This document shows, one piece after another, positions 16,062-20,350 of a stretch of 20,350 bases of DNA; position 1 is the first letter of the stretch, and every line of letters starts with the position of its first letter. The notes under the pieces are model-generated. The model was not told where the DNA came from. It did not search any database and saw only the letters and a list, made by a program, of their open reading frames with translations. This DNA is from an uncultured Mycoplasmatota bacterium (GTDB lineage: Bacteria > Bacillota_I > Bacilli_A > RF39 > UBA660), in contig UQXO01000017.1 in assembly GCA_900545005.1 (NCBI GenBank), positions 1 through 20,350 on the forward strand, read 5' to 3'. Position numbers and translations under genes: made by a program.

Positions 16062-17453
16062 ATGAATTATTTAACTAAAGAAATAAAAAAAACATTCTCT
16101 TCTAGTACCGACTTAATAATTAAGAATATCAAAGATATTACTATTATCTTTTTAGAAAGTTTATGTTCTAGTGATAAGATAAATGAATATATCTTAAAAG
16201 TCTTAAGTCTTAAAAAGACTTCTGATGATTTAAGTAATATCTTAGTAGGTCCTAATACTAAAGAAGTATCTTCTCTAGAAGAAATTACTAATCTCTTATT
16301 AAATGGTTTTACTATTATTATTAAAGATAAATGTTATGCCGTAGAGACTAAAGGAGATTTAATTAGAAGTATTACCGAACCAACAACGGAACCTGATCTT
16401 CGAGGTCCTAAAGACTCTTTTAATGAATCTATTCAAACTAATTTAGGTCTTATCAAAAGAAGAATTAAGTCTCCCGATTTAATTAATCTTGATTTGAATA
16501 TTGGTTCTTATTCTAAGACTAAAGTAAGTATTTTATATATTAAATCTATCGCGGAAGAAGAGCTAGTAAAAAAAGTCCAAAGAAAATTAGAAGCTATTAA
16601 TATCGATGGTATCTTAGAGGCGGGAAATATTAAACAACTAATAGGTCAAGAAGACTCGGAGATATTTCCCACTACCCAGTTAACTGAACGACCAGATAAA
16701 GCCGCTTTAGACCTTTTAGAAGGAAAGATTATCATCTTAGTCGATGGTTCCCCATTAGTCATTTCTATGCCTTCCTTTCTAGTCGATTTTATTAATCCTA
16801 GTGTCGATACTTATAGTAAGAATATTAATATTAACTTTATTAAATGCTTACGCTTTCTTTGTCTTATAATCACTCTTTTCTTACCAAGTTTTTATATAGC
16901 ACTTATTAGTTATAATCAAAGCTCTATTCCCTTAGATCTTTTAATTAATTTTGCCATGCAACGAAGTAGTGTTCCTATCCCTTCGGTAATAGAATGTTTA
17001 GTTATCTTAGTGCTATGTGCCATTCTAAGAGAAAGTGATATCAGATTTCCCTCTAGTTATGGTTCTTCTATCTCCATTGTTGGAGCTTTAGTTATGGGAG
17101 ATGCCGCCGTATCTGCTGGAATAGTAAGTCCTATTATGATTATTGTCGTGGCCGTTACTTATATTACCAGTATGGTCTTCACCGATATGGAATTTATTAA
17201 TTCTTTCCGGCATATTAGATTTTTATCCCTACTCTTAGTAGCAATCTTAGGCCTATTTGGTTTTTATATGAGCATCTTTGCAACTCTTATTCACTTATGT
17301 AGTCTCGAATCTATAGGAAAACCTTATACCTATCCTTTAGCCCCTTTCGATAAGATTTATTTTCATAAAACTATCTTTAGAACCTCCAGGAAAAAAGATA
17401 AATTTCGTTCCAAACTCTTAACCAAGAAAAACATTAGAAAAGAAGGTGATTAA
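16062..17453 (+). CDS. gerKA: Spore germination receptor A subunit (GerA/GerKA family)
   Basis: The A subunit of a nutrient germinant receptor in the inner membrane of the endospore. The 463-residue protein has the usual soluble N-terminal half (to about 255), then a membrane domain with helices around 258-282, 308-322, 336-372 and 385-410, and a basic tail. Family motifs are clear: EPTTEPDLRGPKDSFNESIQ (106-125) with RRIKSPDL (133-140), QLTERPDKAALDLLEGK (206-222), ILVDGSP (225-231) and PSFLVDFINPSVDTY (237-251). The length is close to the usual 480-500 residues. GGTGG lies a few bases before the ATG. It heads an A-C-B operon whose genes overlap, so the three subunits are made together. In known spore formers such operons are read in the forespore by sigma G; no convincing sigma G promoter was found here. 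Confidence 0.93.
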   Translation: MNYLTKEIKKTFSSSTDLIIKNIKDITIIFLESLCSSDKINEYILKVLSLKKTSDDLSNILVGPNTKEVSSLEEITNLLLNGFTIIIKDKCYAVETKGDLIRSITEPTTEPDLRGPKDSFNESIQTNLGLIKRRIKSPDLINLDLNIGSYSKTKVSILYIKSIAEEELVKKVQRKLEAINIDGILEAGNIKQLIGQEDSEIFPTTQLTERPDKAALDLLEGKIIILVDGSPLVISMPSFLVDFINPSVDTYSKNININFIKCLRFLCLIITLFLPSFYIALISYNQSSIPLDLLINFAMQRSSVPIPSVIECLVILVLCAILRESDIRFPSSYGSSISIVGALVMGDAAVSAGIVSPIMIIVVAVTYITSMVFTDMEFINSFRHIRFLSLLLVAILGLFGFYMSIFATLIHLCSLESIGKPYTYPLAPFDKIYFHKTIFRTSRKKDKFRSKLLTKKNIRKEGD

Positions 17454-18492
17454 TATTAAACGTTTCTTTAAACTCTTCCTTTTAAGTAGTATTCTTCTCT
17501 TAACTAGTGGTTGCTTTGATTATAGTGAACTTAATAATATGGATATTATCGTCGGAATGGGAATTACCCAAGAAGATAGTAAGTACGAAGTAACTTATGA
17601 AGTCATTAATACAGGTATTAATAAAGAAAATACTGATGCGAAGAAAAGTTATACAGTCACAGGAGGGGGAAAAACCATAGCAAGTGCAATTAAAAGCACT
17701 ACTTCTAAACTAAATAAAAAGCCTTATTTTGAACATATGCGAATCGTTTTAATTAACTCTTCCTTAGATATATTAAGTCTCAGTGACTATTTTATTCGAA
17801 ATAATAATATCTCTTCTAACTTCTATTTAGTCTTAACGGATGATCCTAAATCTCTCTTAGAATATACCAGTCAAGATAAACAAATCAACTCAAAAGAAGT
17901 CTATAATATCCTAAATAATATTAACTATCCAAGTCTTCGTAACTACTTTGATTTTCAAGTTAATGATATCATAAGTAAGAAAAAAGATATCACTATACCC
18001 TACATATCTTTAGAAGATAAACTAGCATTTAAGTCTTATGGTCTTTATCATCAAAATAAATTTATAACTCTTCTAAGTACTGATAATCTAAATCTCTATG
18101 ACTATTATCTTCATAATAAAAATATTATTCTAAAAAATAATAATAATTCTTTAAATATCTATAAAACCAACTACAAGATTAAATTAACTAACGAAGTAAA
18201 TATTACTCTTAATATTGAAGCTACCATTGACTCTTTAGATACCGAAATAGATCTAAGAAAAGAATCTTCTTTCAAACAACTAGAGATTGAATTTAGGGAA
18301 GTCTTAACTAAAGAGATGACTTCTTATCTTAAGTATTTACAATCTCTTAACACTGATATCCTAGGTATCAATAACTTAAACTATCTTAAGACCAAAAATT
18401 ATTCTGAAGATTATTTTTCCCAAAGTAATATTAATCTAAAGATAAATCTTAAAATCAACCGTCCTGGTCTAACGATTAGAAAGGTGTCCTAA
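17446..18492 (+). CDS. gerKC: Spore germination receptor C subunit lipoprotein (GerC/GerKC family)
   Basis: The C subunit is an outer-face lipoprotein of the germinant receptor. A basic start and a hydrophobic signal segment run to the lipobox TSGC with Cys23, followed by FDYSELNNMDIIVGMGI, which corresponds to the GCWDxxELN start of mature GerC proteins. The rest is a soluble Asn- and Lys-rich domain of GerC type; 348 residues is at the short end of the family. The gene overlaps the A gene by 8 bp. The start is unusual: GTG at 17446 lies inside AAGAAGGTGAT, an almost perfect anti-16S match, so translation may in fact begin at the in-frame ATT at 17455, which has a 7-bp spacing. No ATG is available. 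Its stop shares one base with the ATG of the B gene. Confidence 0.9.
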   Translation: MINIKRFFKLFLLSSILLLTSGCFDYSELNNMDIIVGMGITQEDSKYEVTYEVINTGINKENTDAKKSYTVTGGGKTIASAIKSTTSKLNKKPYFEHMRIVLINSSLDILSLSDYFIRNNNISSNFYLVLTDDPKSLLEYTSQDKQINSKEVYNILNNINYPSLRNYFDFQVNDIISKKKDITIPYISLEDKLAFKSYGLYHQNKFITLLSTDNLNLYDYYLHNKNIILKNNNNSLNIYKTNYKIKLTNEVNITLNIEATIDSLDTEIDLRKESSFKQLEIEFREVLTKEMTSYLKYLQSLNTDILGINNLNYLKTKNYSEDYFSQSNINLKINLKINRPGLTIRKVS

Positions 18493-19466
18493 TGAATAAA
18501 AAAAGACAATTAATCCTTACAACATTTTTAGTCCGTACTACTTATTTTGGTGTCGGTATCTCTTATTGTCTCAAGTATGGTAAAAATCTTACTATTCTTA
18601 TGATGTTATTAGGTATGATACTAGGATACTTTCTCTTAAACATTTTATTATCTTGTAACTTAACCAAATTCTTTAAGACCAAAATAGGTTCTTTACTTAT
18701 TCTCATCTTAAGTTTCTTTATCATCAATAACTCTTTAATAGCCTTCGGTATCCTAGGTAGTAACTTTTATCTAGCAAATACTCCTCCTTTACTTATCATT
18801 ATCTCTTTGTCAATTCTAATTCTTTATGGCATTAGTAAAGGTCTTAAAACCACTTTAAGACTTATTGATATCTTAATCTTTATAAGTATTCTTTTTCTTT
18901 TTTTCATCTTCTTATCCATTAGTCATAATATCTCTTTTGATAACTATCTTCCTTTAGAATTAAACTTCTCCCTAGACTTATTAAAATCTGTTATCGGTAG
19001 TATGGTTTATAGTACAACTCCTCTTCTTTTAGAACTTTATCTTCTAAAAGAACCAGATAAACCAAGTATCAAAAAAGGCTACATCATTGGTAACCTAACA
19101 ATTATTCTAATGGTCATCTATCTAATTGGTATCTTCGGTAGTAATTTTGCTCTCAACTACCGTTATCCCGAATACATTCTTCTAAAAAAAATAAATATCT
19201 TTAACCAATTATTACACTTAGAAACATTCTTAGCTCTTATTTGGTTCAATGATTTATTAACAACATCCCTCTTAGCGGGTCACATTATTGCCAAGACTTT
19301 TAAAGGTAAACGATTATACTTAGTAAGTATCACTCATATTCTCTTTAACTACTTCTTCTTAATAAGTAATTATCAACATATTTTATTAATATATCATTAC
19401 ACCATATACATTCTTTTGGTGCCTCTAATCCTTACCATTTTCTTATCAAAAGTATCTTCGCAGTAA
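18492..19466 (+). CDS. gerKB: Spore germination receptor B subunit (GerB/GerKB, APC-type permease fold)
   Basis: The B subunit is the membrane protein thought to bind the germinant, related to amino acid permeases. The 324-residue chain is almost entirely hydrophobic, with about ten predicted helices. The segment YRYPEYILLKKINIFNQLLHLETFLALIW (around 229-257) matches the family pattern of an aromatic-Pro-Glu turn followed by LE and IW. The family is usually about 360 residues, so this is a compact member, with short loops and a short C-terminus. Start and stop overlap (TAATG) couples it to the C gene. Its last 21 bp overlap the convergent helix-turn-helix gene. The germinant cannot be predicted. 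Confidence 0.87.
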   Translation: MNKKRQLILTTFLVRTTYFGVGISYCLKYGKNLTILMMLLGMILGYFLLNILLSCNLTKFFKTKIGSLLILILSFFIINNSLIAFGILGSNFYLANTPPLLIIISLSILILYGISKGLKTTLRLIDILIFISILFLFFIFLSISHNISFDNYLPLELNFSLDLLKSVIGSMVYSTTPLLLELYLLKEPDKPSIKKGYIIGNLTIILMVIYLIGIFGSNFALNYRYPEYILLKKINIFNQLLHLETFLALIWFNDLLTTSLLAGHIIAKTFKGKRLYLVSITHILFNYFFLISNYQHILLIYHYTIYILLVPLILTIFLSKVSSQ

Positions 19467-19712
19467 ATCCAAGCGACTTTTATGCCTCGGTGGCAAGACT
19501 TTCGAATGAATTTGAGTTATATCATAAATTTTCTTTAATTTAGCAATTTCTTTATTAACTTGATCGACACTAAGATGTAAGTGAAGTGCTTGTTCAGCGA
19601 TAGAATGACCTTTTACTCGTGTACGAATAATATATTCCTGTCTGCGATTAAGGTTGCCTTCACTAATAAATGCTTCCAGAACCGTTCTTGTCCATAAAAC
19701 TTGTCGCGTCAT
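19446..19712 (-). CDS. Small helix-turn-helix protein
   Basis: An 88-residue basic protein. Residues about 20-65 (NLNRRQEYIIRTRVKGHSIAEQALHLHLSVDQVNKEIAKLKKIYD) read as a sigma-region-4 or LuxR-like helix-turn-helix: a first helix, SIAEQALHLHL, a turn, then a recognition helix VDQVNKEIAKLKKIY. The C-terminus is rich in Arg and Lys. It probably binds DNA; the target is unknown. The ATG at 19710-19712 is preferred to a TTG at 19724, although neither has a good ribosome binding site. The gene is tail-to-tail with gerB and overlaps it by 21 bp, so read-through of the ger operon makes antisense RNA to this gene. Confidence 0.65.
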   Translation of the reverse strand: MTRQVLWTRTVLEAFISEGNLNRRQEYIIRTRVKGHSIAEQALHLHLSVDQVNKEIAKLKKIYDITQIHSKVLPPRHKSRLDLLRRYF

Positions 19713-19754
19713 AATAACTATCAATACTAAAACTCATATATTTCATTATACCAT

Positions 19755-19781
19755 AAAATTTTCTCTTCGAAAATTTTTTTT
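19755..19781 (+). terminator. Probable terminator for plus-strand read-through of the ger operon
   Basis: AAAATTTTC at 19755-19763 pairs perfectly with GAAAATTTT at 19769-19777 around TCTTC, and the T run continues to 19781. All but one pair are A-T, so the stem is weak. It lies upstream of the helix-turn-helix gene on the other strand, and its T-tract is on the plus strand. It is the first hairpin with a T-tract that I see after gerB. Confidence 0.4.
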
Positions 19782-19796
19782 GCGACAATCAATTTA

Positions 19797-19829
19797 AAGG
19801 GACTAAATCTATAACTGATTTAATCCCTT
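19797..19829 (-). terminator. Inverted repeat, possible terminator of the Rpn-like fragment
   Basis: Two 12-base arms (19797-19808 and 19818-19829) surround a 9-base loop. On the minus strand they pair fully with one T-G pair, and on the plus strand with one C-A mismatch, which favours a minus-strand RNA. Only three T follow, so termination would be inefficient. It lies 57 bp past the stop codon of the gene at 19886. Confidence 0.4.
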
Positions 19830-19885
19830 CCTATGTATTATTTTCTTAAAGTTTTTATTCTTTCAACATTAAAACCTGTAACTCT

Positions 19886-20134
19886 TTATAACTCTTTCTT
19901 AAGCTTTTCCAGTTTTTCTAGACTTAAGCCAGTTGTCTCCCTAATGACATCTTTAGATATTTTCTTTCTTAATAAATTTTTAGCAATTTCTAATTGGGTT
20001 TCTTCTTTTCCTTCGGCCTTTCCTTCAGCCTCCGCACGATAAGCATAAGTATTTCTAATTAACTCTTCATTAGTTAATTCAGTATACAATGCATAATCAT
20101 CTTCATTGAAATCAACATTTCTACTTTTACTCAT
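19886..20134 (-). pseudogene. Rpn/PDDEXK-family nuclease, C-terminal module only (second tandem copy)
   Basis: The 82-residue frame encodes only the tail of an Rpn-family recombination-promoting nuclease/putative transposase: NEELIRNTYAYRAEAEGK, an acidic and basic helical spacer (EGKAEGKEETQLEIAKNLL) and the closing KKISKDVIRETTGLSLEKLEKL. The N-terminal PD-(D/E)XK catalytic domain of about 200 residues is absent. It begins with a new 15-residue stretch (MSKSRNVDFNEDDYA) and a weak AGGG site 5-6 bp before the ATG. It lies 6 bp behind the stop of the preceding copy and repeats that copy almost exactly from 19887 to 20086. Best read as a partial tandem duplication, whether or not it is translated. 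In this family C-terminal fragments have been reported to arise by internal initiation, so function cannot be excluded. Confidence 0.6.
19887..20086. repeat. Direct repeat, unit A (partner at 20142-20329)
   Basis: About 200 bp nearly identical to 20142-20329, including a shared 5' edge (TATAACTCTTTCT) and a shared 3' edge (TTCAGTATA). Differences are scattered substitutions plus a 12-bp in-frame insertion (TTCGGCCTTTCC type) in this unit. The repeat covers the C-terminal module of the Rpn-family gene. Confidence 0.85.
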
Positions 20135-20140
20135 AATACC

Positions 20141-20350
20141 CTATAACTCTTTCTCCAGCTTTTCTAATGTTTCTAGACTTAAGCCAGTTGTCTCCTTAAT
20201 GACATCTTTAGATATTTTCTTTCTTAATAAATTTTTAGCAATTTCCAATTGGGTTTCTTCTTTTCCCTTAGCCTCCGCACGATAAGCATAAGTATTTCTA
20301 ATTAACTCTTCATTAGTTAATTCAGTATAAAGCTCAATTGTCTCTTTATC
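20141..20350 (-). CDS. Rpn/PDDEXK-family transposase-like nuclease, C-terminal part (runs off the window)
   Basis: The minus-strand frame is open from the window edge to TAG at 20141-20143, giving the last 69 residues. These start DKETIELYTELTNEELIRNT, continue through AKGKEETQLEIAKNLLRKKI and end TTGLSLETLEKLEKEL. The pattern of a Leu-Ile-rich helix ending in SKDVIKETTGLS is the normal C-terminus of Rpn-family (PDDEXK_2) recombination-promoting nucleases, which are common in gut Firmicutes. The catalytic domain would lie beyond 20350. It lacks the four-residue GKAE unit present in the downstream copy. Confidence 0.65.
   Translation of the reverse strand, partial: DKETIELYTELTNEELIRNTYAYRAEAKGKEETQLEIAKNLLRKKISKDVIKETTGLSLETLEKLEKEL
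20142..20329. repeat. Direct repeat, unit B (partner at 19887-20086)
   Basis: This is the 188-bp partner of unit A, 12 bp shorter because it lacks one GKAE-encoding unit. The two are 55 bp apart, which suggests a local tandem duplication rather than two separate insertions. Confidence 0.85.

Overview
The window is very AT-rich DNA with tight gene packing, strong AGGAGG-type ribosome binding sites and ATG/GTG/TTG starts. It carries a complete A-C-B spore germination receptor operon. This points to a low-GC, endospore-forming member of the Bacillota, plausibly a gut Bacilli/Erysipelotrichia-type or Clostridia-like lineage. No rRNA or other taxonomic marker is present, so the placement is inference.

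Left edge (1-2150): a short plus-strand transcription unit at about 164-276 has an extended -10 promoter, a nexus-like core and an 11-bp terminator hairpin. It looks like the tracrRNA of a type II CRISPR-Cas9 system whose cas9 and array would lie outside the window. Facing it is a minus-strand pair: an HD-domain phosphohydrolase and, upstream, the C-terminal remnant of an unrecognised protein whose 5' side ends at an IS3-like terminal sequence. A small membrane-protein gene broken by homopolymer indels follows.

2146-6182 (minus): a redox/ion cluster of flavodoxin, P-type IIA cation ATPase and NapH-like membrane 4Fe-4S protein. A divergent plus-strand gene (6274-6596) for a membrane-anchored zinc-ribbon protein is put out of frame by one missing A in its fifth-codon region.

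6901-10052 (minus): a MacB/LolCDE-type ABC exporter pair, ATPase followed by an 819-codon double-FtsX permease. 10122-15870 (minus): two tandem paralogous WG-repeat/coiled-coil/pentapeptide proteins of unknown function, then an RlmD/RumA-type 23S rRNA uracil methyltransferase, all closely spaced and probably co-transcribed from a promoter at 15921-15949.

16062-19466 (plus): gerA-type operon A, C, B with overlapping genes, encoding a complete nutrient germinant receptor. A small helix-turn-helix protein gene runs tail-to-tail against gerB with overlapping 3' ends. The right edge holds two tandem copies of the C-terminal module of an Rpn/PDDEXK-family transposase-like nuclease; the second copy runs off the window.
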